DNA of 52,338 nt, taken from NCBI GenBank assembly GCA_015478645.1, contig JADMIL010000018.1:1-52338 (forward strand), written 5' to 3'. Positions within the stretch are counted from its first letter, which is position 1. Each line of letters begins with the position of its first letter. The DNA is from Candidatus Binataceae bacterium (GTDB taxonomy: Bacteria > Desulfobacterota > Binatia > Binatales > Binataceae). Both the position numbers and the translations under genes were made by a program. The notes beneath the pieces were generated by a model. The model was not told the DNA's origin. It did no database searches and saw only the letters and a program-made list of their open reading frames with translations. Positions 16,158 to 25,318 of the stretch are shown here, in pieces.

Positions 16158-18008
16158 TCACGGCGCGGCTTCGGCGGCGTCGTCACTGTAAATCGGCGGA
16201 TGGCCGGCGTACGGATAGCCCGAATCGAGCGATTGCTTGAGCGCCGCATCGTCGCCGTAGATATCGTTGAAGAACTGCACCTCGCCGTCCGGCTGCACGA
16301 TCGCCGTGCGATAGATGATCAGCACCGGAATCGGATGCGCCAGGTTGACCTGCACGGTCTGGTCGCCATTCATCGCCGCCTGGATCTTATCCACCGGCCA
16401 TTCCGGCCGATCGCGCAGCACCCACGCCGCCAGCGCCAGCGGATCCTGCACGCGGATACAGCCGTGGCTGAAGTCGCGCCGCGCGCGGTTGAACAGCGCG
16501 GGCTCCGGCGTGCTGTGCAGATAGACATTGTAGTGGTTCGGAAAAATGAACTTGACCAGGCCGAGCGCGTTGGCCGGCCCCGGCTTCTGGCGAATCTGCA
16601 ACTCGCCCGATCGCAGTTGATCGAGCACGTCGTCCGCGATCGGACCGTCGGTCACGACCGTGCCGTCGTGGTCGACGACCTCGAAGCCATGGCTCGCCAG
16701 GTAGTCGCGATCGTGGCTCGTCTTGGGCACCAGTTCGTCCCGCTGAATCGACGGCGGCACCTCCCAGTACGGGCGGAAAATCAGATAGCGCATCGTCCCG
16801 GTGAAGACCGGCGTCTGTTTGCGAAAGGCCTGGCCGACCACCACCCGCATGGTCAGGAACGGCGCCGGCTGCATGCGCATCGTCGTCAGCCTGAACTCGG
16901 GCAGATTCACGACGATCGGCGGCGCCGGAAAATTCGGCGGCATCCAGCGATAGCGTTCGAGCGTGAAGCGCAATTGATCGGCGCGCGCGCTGAGCGGCAC
17001 ATTGAGCGCCGCGATCGTCCCCTTGCCCAGCACCCCGTCAGGTTCGAGGCCGTGACGAAGCTGGAATCGCTTAACCGCGTCGACCACGGCACCGCTGTAG
17101 ACCGCCTCACTCGCGAGCGCCGGCGTAGTTGTGGAAGTCGCGGAGGGCGTCGCGGAGGGCGTGCCGGTGGGCGTCGCGACCGTGCCCTTAAGCGGTGCGG
17201 TGGAGGCGACTTCGCTGAGCTGGGTCAAGCGCGCCTCGAGCGCCGGCAGCGCCTCATACGGCATGTCCGGATGAACCGCCGGGTTTGGCGTAGTCAGCGG
17301 CGCATCGTCACCGGCGGCCGCGATCCGTGCGTAATTAATCAGCGCGGCTTCGGCCCGCCGGTAACCCTGAAATTGCGGCTCCGCGGCGCTCACCATCGCC
17401 GGCACGTCGGACGCGCCGATAATTTTCTCACGCAGCAGATCGGCCAGCCCATAGGGCTGATGATCGATCACGACGCTGAACTGGGAATGCTGCGGATTGA
17501 CTCGCCCCACGCGCAGGTCCGCGAGCATCCGCATCGCCGCGACCGTCAGCGCGAGGTCGAAGCGCGCCAGATCGCCGGGCGCCGGATTGGCGATCGCCGG
17601 CGCGAGCTTCGCGACGCGCGCGTCCCAGCGCGAGGCGTCGTAGACCGCGGGATCGAGACCGCGCGTGGCGGCCTGCTTGAAGCATTCGATCATCGCGAGC
17701 GCTTGCGCAGTCGGGCGTCCGTCGCGGCTCCAGACCAGCACATAGTTGCCCGCCAGATAAAACGCCTCGACCGCGGCGCGATCCGCGGAAAAATCGGGCC
17801 AGCGCAGATCGGCGAGCGATCCGGCCGCGGCCAGCGTCGGCAGGTCACTGATCGGCGCGGCCGGCAGCGTGACGGCGGTCGGCGTCGCGGACGGCGTGGC
17901 CTGCGCGGCGGGCATGCCCGCGATCGCCGGCGCGGCCGCGGCGAACGCGATCAATACGGCGATCGCGCCGTGAGCGATCGCCGCACGCGCGCCCCGGATC
18001 GAGGTCAT
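16158..18008 (-). CDS. L,D-transpeptidase, YcbB (LdtD) type
   Basis: 616 residues from the ATG at 18008, chosen because it gives a normal signal peptide (RGARAAIAHG, then a hydrophobic Ala-rich core). A GTG at 18080 would lengthen it. Order: signal peptide; YcbB scaffold domain (about 80-260, WPDFSADRAAVEAFYLAGNY); a Thr/Pro/Ser-rich low-complexity insert; peptidoglycan-binding domain (VKRFQLRHGLEPDGVLGKGTIAALN); and the YkuD catalytic domain with SHGCIRV (His515, Cys517). It makes 3-3 crosslinks between meso-diaminopimelate residues of peptidoglycan, or attaches proteins to it, in the periplasm. Its 5' end faces the restriction-modification gene. Confidence 0.9.
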   Translation of the reverse strand: MTSIRGARAAIAHGAIAVLIAFAAAAPAIAGMPAAQATPSATPTAVTLPAAPISDLPTLAAAGSLADLRWPDFSADRAAVEAFYLAGNYVLVWSRDGRPTAQALAMIECFKQAATRGLDPAVYDASRWDARVAKLAPAIANPAPGDLARFDLALTVAAMRMLADLRVGRVNPQHSQFSVVIDHQPYGLADLLREKIIGASDVPAMVSAAEPQFQGYRRAEAALINYARIAAAGDDAPLTTPNPAVHPDMPYEALPALEARLTQLSEVASTAPLKGTVATPTGTPSATPSATSTTTPALASEAVYSGAVVDAVKRFQLRHGLEPDGVLGKGTIAALNVPLSARADQLRFTLERYRWMPPNFPAPPIVVNLPEFRLTTMRMQPAPFLTMRVVVGQAFRKQTPVFTGTMRYLIFRPYWEVPPSIQRDELVPKTSHDRDYLASHGFEVVDHDGTVVTDGPIADDVLDQLRSGELQIRQKPGPANALGLVKFIFPNHYNVYLHSTPEPALFNRARRDFSHGCIRVQDPLALAAWVLRDRPEWPVDKIQAAMNGDQTVQVNLAHPIPVLIIYRTAIVQPDGEVQFFNDIYGDDAALKQSLDSGYPYAGHPPIYSDDAAEAAP

Positions 18009-18130
18009 CGACCCGGGCGATTTCAGTGCATGGCGGGCGCTCGAATAGGCAAAAATCCGATTGGGCTTCAAGTTGCCCACTTACATAGGCGTTGCGCATC
18101 CGCCTGACAATACCGCCGCTGCCATCCGCC

Positions 18131-18157
18131 CCGCGCATGCGATCCCCCGTCGCGTCG
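18131..18157 (+). repeat. 27-bp direct repeat, left copy
   Basis: Matches 21651-21677 at 26 of 27 positions (core GATCCCCCGTCGCGTCG is exact). It lies 41 bp before the restriction-modification start; the other copy lies 17 bp after its stop. This is the footprint expected of a long target duplication or homologous excision site around a mobile restriction gene. Confidence 0.85.
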
Positions 18158-18198
18158 CCAGTTTCCCGCGCGGATGCTACACTCGCGCGCAATTCCCA

Positions 18199-21100
18199 AT
18201 GCCCAACAATTCGCTTGAAGAGTACCTGCGCAAGCTCTCGGACATTCGGCGCAGCGGCTCGTCCGTCCCCGAAACTTCGTACTATTCCGAGCTCGACTAC
18301 CTACTGAATGCCGTCGGTGCGACGCTCAAACCCAAGGTCCGCTCGATTCCGACCGCAAGCCACGGCGCGGGGTTTCCCGATTTCGGTCTCTACACCCCCG
18401 ATCAGTTCCAAAAAGCGTCCGCGGCCGAACCCTTGCCCGGGACCAAGCCGTCGCGCGGAGTCGTCGAGGCAAAACCGACCGGCGACGACGTGATCGTCAC
18501 GGCCGACGGCGCGCAGGTGTCGAAGTACTGGAAGGAGTATCGCCAGGTTCTGGTCACGAACTATCGCGACTTTCTACTCGTCGGAACCGACGCCGAGGGA
18601 AAGCCCGTCAAGCTCGAACAATATCGCCTCGCGCCGGATGAGACGGCCTTTTGGACCCTCGCGAGCCATCCGCGCACCGCCGCCGCTGATCAGCTCGAAA
18701 GCTTCACCGATTTCCTCAAGCGCGTGATGCTTCACGCGGCCTCTCTCGCCGCGCCCCGCGATGTCGCATGGTTCATGGCGTCGTATGCGCGCGAGGCCCT
18801 GCGCCGGGTCGAGAAGCGCGGCGAAGTGCCCGCGCTCACGGCGATTCGCAGCGCCCTCGAAGAAGCGCTGGGCATCAAGTTCGAAGACGCGCGCGGCGAT
18901 CACTTCTTCCGCTCGACGCTGGTCCAGACGCTCTTTTACGGGATGTTTTCCGCGTGGGTGCTATGGACCCGCAACCTTCCGCCGCCCGACCGCAAGGCGC
19001 GCTTTGACTGGTACCATGCCGGTGAGCTGCTGCGCCTGCCCGTGATGGTTGAGCTGTTCCATCAGGCCAGCAATCCGGCTTCGCTCTCCGGCCTAAAACT
19101 GCCCGAGGTTCTGGATTGGACGGCGAGTGTGCTCAATCGAGTCGACCGTGACTCCTTCTTCAGCGCGTTCGAGGACCATCACGCGGTCCAGTATTTCTAC
19201 GAGCCGTTTCTCGAAGCATTCGATCCGCAATTGCGCAAGCAGCTTGGCGTCTGGTACACGCCGCGCGAAGTCGTGCGCTACATGGTCGCGCGTGTCGATC
19301 GCGTGCTGCGCGACGAACTTGGCGTGGCCGACGGGCTGGCGGACGCGAGCGTCTTCGTGCTTGATCCCTGCTGCGGCACTGGCTCCTATCTGATCGAAGT
19401 GCTGAACCAGATCGCCGCGACTCTGGCCACAAAGGGCGGCGATGCGCTGACCGCGCAGGAGATCAAGCGCGCCGCGATCGAACGCGTGTTCGGCTTCGAG
19501 ATCCTGCCTGCGCCGTTCGTCGTCACGCATTTGCAAATCGGGCTGCTGCTTCAGTCTCTTGGCGCGCCCCTGTCGGACGCCAAAAAGGAACGGGCCGGCG
19601 TCTACCTGACCAACGCGCTTACCGGATGGGAGCCGCCCGACGGCACCAAGCCGCAGATGCTGCTCAACTTTCCCGAACTGATGCACGAGCGCGACGCCGC
19701 CGAGCGGGTCAAGCAGGCGCAACCGATTCTCGTGATCCTCGGCAATCCACCGTACAACGGCTTTGCCGGACTCGCGGTTGAAGAGGAGCGCGACCTGTCG
19801 CAGGCTTATCGCAAAGCACGGCGCGCGCCGCCGCCGCAAGGCCAGGGGCTGAACGACCTTTACGTCCGCTTCTATCGCATGGCGGAGCGCAAGATCGTCG
19901 AGAAGACCGGCAAAGGGATCGTCTGCTTCATCTCGAACTATTCGTGGCTCGACGGACTTTCCTTCACCGGGATGCGCGAGCGCTACCTCGAGCGCTTCGA
20001 TCGTGTCTGGATCGATTGCCTCAACGGCGACAAATACAAAACCGGCAAGCTGACTCCCGAGGGTGAATCGGACCCCAGCATCTTTTCGACCGAGTTCAAC
20101 CGCGAGGGGATTCAGGTCGGAACCGCGATCGCACTGCTCACGCGCCGTGAGCCATCACGCGGAACTCCGCACATCGGTTTCCGCAACCTGTGGGGCAAAG
20201 CGAAACGCGCGCAACTTCTCGACGAAGCCGACAACACTCTCACGCCAAAGTACGAAGGGTTGCATCCCGCATTGGAACTCGGGCTGCCGTTTCAGCCTAG
20301 TGCAGTCGAAAGTAACTATCTTTCGTGGCCGCTGCTGCCAGAGCTGTTTCCGGTGTCGTTTCCGGGAGTCCAGACGGGCCGGGATGAAGTTGTTATCGAC
20401 ATCGATCGAGAAGCGTTATTCACTCGCATGAAACAGTATTTCGATCCGGATCTCGACGATGCCGACCTTCGGAAAATTATACCGAAAGCGATGGCTGATA
20501 CCGCGCGATTCAATGCCAAAAAGACGCGACGATATCTTGTCGGCCGCGGTTTCAAACCAACAAATATAGTGGAGTGTTGCTACAGGCCATTTGATAACCG
20601 GTGGCTCTACTGGGAGCGCGAAACAAAGCTTCTCGACGAAAGGCGGTCAGAATACTTTCCTCACGTGATTGCAGGGAACATTTGGTTGGCCGCCGCGCAA
20701 CAGAATCGCAAGGACTTCAATCCGCCCGTCTTGGCGCGTAAATCGTGCTGCCGTCACGTGATAGAGCGCGGGGCGAACCTATTTCCAGCATTTCTTCACT
20801 TGGGAACGCACGACGCAAGGCAGCCAAATCTTTCGCCTGCTGCTTTGAGATATCTCACGACAATAGGATTGAGCATCGCAGACGTAGAAACATTATTTAA
20901 TCATATCGTCGCTAACTTGTACTCCACGTCCTACGCCAGAACGAACGAAACCGCCCTGCGCCAAGACTGGCCGCGGATTCCCCTGCCCATCGCGCAGGGA
21001 ACCCTGCTCCGCTCCGCCGAACTTGGCCGCGACCTAGCCGCTCTGCTCGACGCGGAACTTCCCGTCAAGGCCGTCACAGCCGGAAACATTCGCGCCGAGT

Positions 21101-21633
21101 TGAAGGCAATCGCTGTCCCCTCGCGCGAAGGTGGCGGTTCCCTCAATCCCGATGCCGGCGATCTCGACGTTACCGCCGGATGGGGCCATGCGGGCAAGGG
21201 CGGCGCCGTGATGCCCGGCAAGGGAAAGTTCATCGAGCGCGACTACACCGCGAAAGAACGCGAAGCGATCGCCGCCGGCGCCTCCGCACTCGGCGTTCCC
21301 AAGGAACAGATCGTCGAATTGCTCGGCGATCGCACGCTCGACGTGTACCTGAACAATTTGGCCTACTGGCGAAATATTCCGATCCGCGTTTGGGATTACA
21401 CCATCGGCGGCTACCAGGTGATCAAGAAATGGCTCAGCTACCGCGAGCGCCCGATCCTGGGCCGCGGGCTGACGTTGGACGAGACGCGCATCGTCGCCGA
21501 GATGGCGCGGCGGATTGCCGCGATCATCCTGATGGCGCCCGCGCTCGACGCCAACTACCAGGCCGTGAAAGCGTCCACTTATACCTGGTCCACGCTCGCG
21601 CCTTCGGCCGCGCCCTCTAAATCCGCGGAATAG
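18199..21633 (+). CDS. Single-chain restriction-modification enzyme (type IIG / type ISP-like N6-adenine methyltransferase with nuclease domain)
   Basis: 1144 residues from the ATG at 18199; the frame is open further upstream but the protein begins naturally at MPNNSLEEYL. The N-terminal PD-(D/E)xK nuclease has FPDFGLY (Asp61) and VVEAKP (Glu90, Lys92). A helical linker leads to a gamma-type N6-adenine methylase with motif I DPCCGTGSYL (Asp389) and motif IV NPPYN (Asn516-Tyr519). The C-terminal specificity region includes YRPFDNRWLYWE, as in the LlaBIII/type ISP specificity domain. No Superfamily 2 helicase is present, so it is better called type IIG-like. It would both cut unmodified DNA and methylate its own site. 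No partner gene is adjacent. The specificity half (about 20290-20940) is visibly lower in GC. Confidence 0.87.
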   Translation: MPNNSLEEYLRKLSDIRRSGSSVPETSYYSELDYLLNAVGATLKPKVRSIPTASHGAGFPDFGLYTPDQFQKASAAEPLPGTKPSRGVVEAKPTGDDVIVTADGAQVSKYWKEYRQVLVTNYRDFLLVGTDAEGKPVKLEQYRLAPDETAFWTLASHPRTAAADQLESFTDFLKRVMLHAASLAAPRDVAWFMASYAREALRRVEKRGEVPALTAIRSALEEALGIKFEDARGDHFFRSTLVQTLFYGMFSAWVLWTRNLPPPDRKARFDWYHAGELLRLPVMVELFHQASNPASLSGLKLPEVLDWTASVLNRVDRDSFFSAFEDHHAVQYFYEPFLEAFDPQLRKQLGVWYTPREVVRYMVARVDRVLRDELGVADGLADASVFVLDPCCGTGSYLIEVLNQIAATLATKGGDALTAQEIKRAAIERVFGFEILPAPFVVTHLQIGLLLQSLGAPLSDAKKERAGVYLTNALTGWEPPDGTKPQMLLNFPELMHERDAAERVKQAQPILVILGNPPYNGFAGLAVEEERDLSQAYRKARRAPPPQGQGLNDLYVRFYRMAERKIVEKTGKGIVCFISNYSWLDGLSFTGMRERYLERFDRVWIDCLNGDKYKTGKLTPEGESDPSIFSTEFNREGIQVGTAIALLTRREPSRGTPHIGFRNLWGKAKRAQLLDEADNTLTPKYEGLHPALELGLPFQPSAVESNYLSWPLLPELFPVSFPGVQTGRDEVVIDIDREALFTRMKQYFDPDLDDADLRKIIPKAMADTARFNAKKTRRYLVGRGFKPTNIVECCYRPFDNRWLYWERETKLLDERRSEYFPHVIAGNIWLAAAQQNRKDFNPPVLARKSCCRHVIERGANLFPAFLHLGTHDARQPNLSPAALRYLTTIGLSIADVETLFNHIVANLYSTSYARTNETALRQDWPRIPLPIAQGTLLRSAELGRDLAALLDAELPVKAVTAGNIRAELKAIAVPSREGGGSLNPDAGDLDVTAGWGHAGKGGAVMPGKGKFIERDYTAKEREAIAAGASALGVPKEQIVELLGDRTLDVYLNNLAYWRNIPIRVWDYTIGGYQVIKKWLSYRERPILGRGLTLDETRIVAEMARRIAAIILMAPALDANYQAVKASTYTWSTLAPSAAPSKSAE

Positions 21634-21650
21634 CCCGACCGCCGCGCCGC

Positions 21651-21677
21651 CCGCGCATTCGATCCCCCGTCGCGTCG
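21651..21677 (+). repeat. 27-bp direct repeat, right copy
   Basis: Right-hand partner of 18131-18157, differing by one base. It begins 18 bp after the restriction-modification stop codon. Confidence 0.85.
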
Positions 21678-21755
21678 GGCGCGCCGTTTGTGCTCAATTG
21701 TCCCGTTGGCTTCCATCCACCATACGACTGTCGCAGCGGCGATCGGATTGGCTTC

Positions 21756-22496
21756 ATGAACCACGTGTCCGGCATGCGCCTGATGCCGATATTGCTGGCC
21801 GCCGTTACGCTGGTCTCGACCGGCCTGGGCGGGATGGCGGCGTTTCGCTTTCGCGATCGTCTCCATCTGCTGCTCGGCTTCAGCTCGGGCGCGGTCCTGG
21901 GCGTGGCGCTCTTCGATATAATTCCTGAAGTCTTCGCCCTGCGCGGCGGAAGCGATTATATGCCGTTCGCCGCGATTGGCTTCCTGGCGTTTTTCGCGCT
22001 CGAGCGCTACACCGCGATGCATCGCGCGCACGAACACGCGCATGCGGCGGAAGCGCACGAGCAGGAACTCGGCGCGCTGTCGGCGGCCGGCCTGGCGCTG
22101 CACAGTTTCCTCGACGGCGTGGCGATCGGCGTCGGCTTTCAGACCAGCGCGCAGGTCGGGTTTCTGATCGCGCTCGGGATCATCGCGCACGATCTCAGCG
22201 ACGGGCTCAACACGGTGACGGTCGTGCTCGCCCACGGCAATCCGCCGCGGCGGGCGAGCTTCTGGCTGGCGGTGGACATGATCGCGCCGCTGGTCGGCGC
22301 GGCGACCACCTTGATTTTCAATCTGCGGGGCGCGCTGCCGTGGGTGCTGGCATTTTTCGCCGGATCGTTTCTGTATATCGGCGCATCCGACCTGCTGCCC
22401 GAGGCGCGCGAGCACGACTCGCCGTGGGTCGGCGTCGCGACGTCGCTGGGCCTGCTCGCGATTTATTTGACCACCCGCATCCTGCACGGCCTCTGA
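21756..22496 (+). CDS. ZIP-family divalent metal transporter
   Basis: 246 residues from the ATG at 21756; a GTG at 21690 is possible but adds a non-membrane leader. About seven or eight hydrophobic helices. The helix 4 motif HSFLDGVAIG and helix 5 motif AHDLSDGLNTV are the paired metal-site segments of ZIP proteins. The loop between helices 3 and 4 is His-rich (HRAHEHAHAAEAHE), a typical metal-handling loop. It likely imports Zn2+ or a related divalent ion across the inner membrane. The first gene right of the restriction cassette; no metal regulator is adjacent. Confidence 0.88.
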   Translation: MNHVSGMRLMPILLAAVTLVSTGLGGMAAFRFRDRLHLLLGFSSGAVLGVALFDIIPEVFALRGGSDYMPFAAIGFLAFFALERYTAMHRAHEHAHAAEAHEQELGALSAAGLALHSFLDGVAIGVGFQTSAQVGFLIALGIIAHDLSDGLNTVTVVLAHGNPPRRASFWLAVDMIAPLVGAATTLIFNLRGALPWVLAFFAGSFLYIGASDLLPEAREHDSPWVGVATSLGLLAIYLTTRILHGL

Positions 22497-22536
22497 CGGC
22501 CGCCGCGCCGATCCCATCACCGCGCGGCCCGCCCGC

Positions 22537-24984
22537 TCACGAGGGCTCGAGATGCCAGATCTCGCGGCCGTATTCGGCCACCGTGCGATCGCTGGAAAAA
22601 ATTCCGATGCGCGCGACGTTGAGGATCGCCTTGCGGTTCCATTGCGCCGGCCGCATGAACTCGCCGGCCATCGCGGCCTGGGTCTCGATATACGAGGCGA
22701 AGTCGGCCAGTAGAAAGTAGTCATCGCGGTTGAGCAGCACGTCGCGAATCCAGCGGAACAGGCCCGGCTCGCTCGGGCAGAAGCGGTCCGAGGCGAGCGC
22801 GTCGAGCACCCGCATGAGGCGCGGATCAGAATCGTAATAGTCGAGCGGATGGTAGCCGCGCTCGGCCACCAGCGTCGCGATCTGTTCGGCGGTCAGGCCA
22901 AAGATAAAGATATTTTCCGCGCCGACCGCGTCGCGAATCTCGATATTGGCGCCGTCGAGCGTGCCGATCGTCAATGCGCCGTTCATCGCGAATTTCATGT
23001 TGCCGGTGCCCGACGCCTCCATCCCGGCGGTCGAAATTTGCTCCGAGATGTCGGCCGCCGGAATTATTTTCTCGGCCAGCGACACGCGGTAGTCGGGCAA
23101 AAACGCCACCTTGATCAGCCCGCGCGTGCGCGCGTCGTTGTTGATCACTTCGCCCAGGTTGTTGATCAGCTTGATCAACATCTTGGCCGCCCAATAGCCC
23201 GGTGCGGCCTTGCCGGCCATCAGATAGGCGCGCGGCACGGGCGGTTCGACGCCATCCTCGACCAGGCTCAGGTACTCGTGGACGATCCCGAGCGCCATCA
23301 GCAACTGGCGCTTGTACTCGTGGATCCGCTTGGCCTGGACGTCGAAGATGCCCGCCGGATCGACGTCGACACCCGCGATGCGGTTGACGATACGCGCCAG
23401 GCGCTCCTTGTTGCCGCGCTTGATCGCGGCGAACCTGCGCTGGAACGACGGGTCGTCGGCGAACGGCTCGACCCCGCGCAAAAGTTCCAGGTCGGTGGCC
23501 CAGCCGGGACCGATCGCCTCGTCGAGCAGGCCGGCCAGTCCCGGATTCGCCATCAGCAGCCAGCGCCGCTGGGTCACGCCGTTGGTCTTGTTGCTGAAGC
23601 GTTCGGGCCATAGCTGATAAAAGTCGGGCACCAGCCGGCTCTTGACCAGGTCCGAATGGAGCCTGGAGACCCCGTTGATCGAATGGCTGCCGACGATCGC
23701 CAGATGCGCCATCCGGATATGCCCTTCGTGGCCCTCTTCGACGATCGACACGCGCCGCGCGCGCTCGCCGTCGCCAGGCCATACCTCGGCGACCTGGCCC
23801 ATGAAGCGGCGGTTGATCTCGTAGATGATCTGCAAGTGGCGCGGCACCACGCGCTCCATCAGGCCGATCGGCCAGCGCTCGAGCGCCTCGGGCATCAGGG
23901 TGTGATTGGTGTAGGCGACGGTCCCGCGCGTGATCTCCCACGCGCTTTCCCACGGCAGTTCATATTCGTCGATCAACAGGCGCATCAGCTCGGCCACGGC
24001 CAGCGCCGGATGGGTGTCGTTGAGCTGGATCGCGACGCGCGCGGGAAAATCCGTGAGATCCTCGCCGCGGCGCAGAAAGCCGCGCACGATATCGCGCACC
24101 GCGCAGGCGACGAAGAAATACTCCTGCAGCAGGCGCAGCTCGCGCCCGGCCTGCACCGCGTCCGACGGATAGAGCACCTTCGAGATGGTCTCCGAGACCA
24201 TCTTCTGCTCGACCGCCTTCATGTAGTCGCCGGCGTTGAAGATCTGCATGTCGAACTCGCTCGACGACCGCGCCGAGTACAGGCGCACGAAGTTCACCGT
24301 GCGCCCGCCATAGCCGACGATCGGCAGATCCGACGGCACCCCGGCCAGCATCCGCCAGTCGACCCAGGCCGGATTGTATTCGCCGCGGCGGTCCACCCGA
24401 TGCTCGATGCGGCCGTAGACCGGAATCAGGCAGACCTCTTCGGGCCGCTCGACCAGCCACGGCGAGGTCTCGCGCTGCCAGCTATCGGGACGCTCGATTT
24501 GATGCCCGTCGCGCATCTCCTGGCGGAACAGCCCGTATTCGTAGTTGATACCGTAGCCGTAGCCCGGCATGTTGAGCGTCGCGATCGAATCCAGGAAGCA
24601 GGCGGCCAGCCGCCCCAAACCGCCGTTGCCCAGCGCGGCGTCGGGCTCTTCGTCAAACAGCAGTTGCAGGTCGATGCCGTTCTCGCCGAGGAAATCGCGG
24701 CAGACCTCGATGATGCCCAGATTGAACAGGTTGTTCTCGAGCGATCGTCCGATGAGAAATTCGAGCGACAGGTAACAGAGCCGCTTCGCACCGACCCGCT
24801 CGAAGCGCGCGCGCGTGCCGAGCATCTTCTCGACCAGCATGTCGCGCACCACCAGCGCGGTCGCGCGATACCAGTCGCGCCGCGACAGCTCGATGCGCCG
24901 TTTGGCCAGCGTAAAGCGGATATGATGATCGATGAGCTGATTGAACAGGTCGCGATTGCTTTCGGAAACCGCCGGAACCGCCAT
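22537..24984 (-). CDS. glgP: Glycogen/alpha-glucan phosphorylase
   Basis: 815 residues from the ATG at 24984, preceded by AAGGA; the open frame extends to 25101, but 815 is the usual family length. GT35 hallmarks: GNGGLGRLAACFLDS near the N-terminus, NDTHPALAVAELMR, the VQAKRIHEYKRQ block, and the pyridoxal-phosphate site EASGTGNMKFAMNGALTIG containing the Schiff-base Lys. It releases glucose-1-phosphate from alpha-1,4-glucans with phosphate in the cytoplasm. No other glycogen gene is nearby. It is transcribed away from the CmcJ-like gene. Confidence 0.96.
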   Translation of the reverse strand: MAVPAVSESNRDLFNQLIDHHIRFTLAKRRIELSRRDWYRATALVVRDMLVEKMLGTRARFERVGAKRLCYLSLEFLIGRSLENNLFNLGIIEVCRDFLGENGIDLQLLFDEEPDAALGNGGLGRLAACFLDSIATLNMPGYGYGINYEYGLFRQEMRDGHQIERPDSWQRETSPWLVERPEEVCLIPVYGRIEHRVDRRGEYNPAWVDWRMLAGVPSDLPIVGYGGRTVNFVRLYSARSSSEFDMQIFNAGDYMKAVEQKMVSETISKVLYPSDAVQAGRELRLLQEYFFVACAVRDIVRGFLRRGEDLTDFPARVAIQLNDTHPALAVAELMRLLIDEYELPWESAWEITRGTVAYTNHTLMPEALERWPIGLMERVVPRHLQIIYEINRRFMGQVAEVWPGDGERARRVSIVEEGHEGHIRMAHLAIVGSHSINGVSRLHSDLVKSRLVPDFYQLWPERFSNKTNGVTQRRWLLMANPGLAGLLDEAIGPGWATDLELLRGVEPFADDPSFQRRFAAIKRGNKERLARIVNRIAGVDVDPAGIFDVQAKRIHEYKRQLLMALGIVHEYLSLVEDGVEPPVPRAYLMAGKAAPGYWAAKMLIKLINNLGEVINNDARTRGLIKVAFLPDYRVSLAEKIIPAADISEQISTAGMEASGTGNMKFAMNGALTIGTLDGANIEIRDAVGAENIFIFGLTAEQIATLVAERGYHPLDYYDSDPRLMRVLDALASDRFCPSEPGLFRWIRDVLLNRDDYFLLADFASYIETQAAMAGEFMRPAQWNRKAILNVARIGIFSSDRTVAEYGREIWHLEPS

Positions 24985-25318
24985 ACTTTCGTCAGTCCTT
25001 GAATAATTCGGGCCGCGAATCATGCCGCCGCACCTGCCCAGCCGCGGCCCGGTCGGACGCCCGCGGCATCCGCCCCCTCGTGCGTCCCGGCGATAGTACA
25101 CCGACTGGCGCAGCGCGCCCGCAGGCTCACCGTGCCATCCTCTTTTCTCCTAATGCCGCCGATGAGGCAATCGACCCCCTGCCGATAGCGGACGGCGATC
25201 AGCGGACGGCCTTGCGGTGCTACCGGCCGCGGACGGTGGCGATTTGTCAATCCGCCGCGCGCCGTTGTAATCTATTGACCGTCCGGCCTTGGCGCCGGCG
25301 GCACGGAGGTTCTCCCGT
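24985..25318. other. Intergenic region between divergent genes
   Basis: 334 bp separating glgP (minus) and the CmcJ-like gene (plus). No gene is seen. It holds a sigma-70-like hexamer pair for the plus-strand gene at 25244-25273 and presumably the glgP promoter. Confidence 0.5.
25244..25273 (+). promoter_or_regulatory. Possible sigma-70-type promoter
   Basis: TTGTCA at 25244-25249, an 18-bp spacer, then TAATCT at 25268-25273, 45 nt before the ATG at 25319. Judged by eye only. Confidence 0.35.

Noticed and set aside
16200..18107. 635-residue plus-strand open frame opposite the L,D-transpeptidase
   Set aside because: Very Arg-rich, no domain, exact antisense of a conserved gene.
18199..21633. 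Part of a DISARM, BREX or other multi-gene defence system
   Set aside because: The methylase resembles enzymes found in such systems, but no helicase, PglZ, DUF1998 or phospholipase gene is adjacent; it carries its own nuclease motif and stands alone.
23656..25002. 448-residue plus-strand open frame opposite glgP
   Set aside because: Antisense shadow of glycogen phosphorylase; composition not protein-like.
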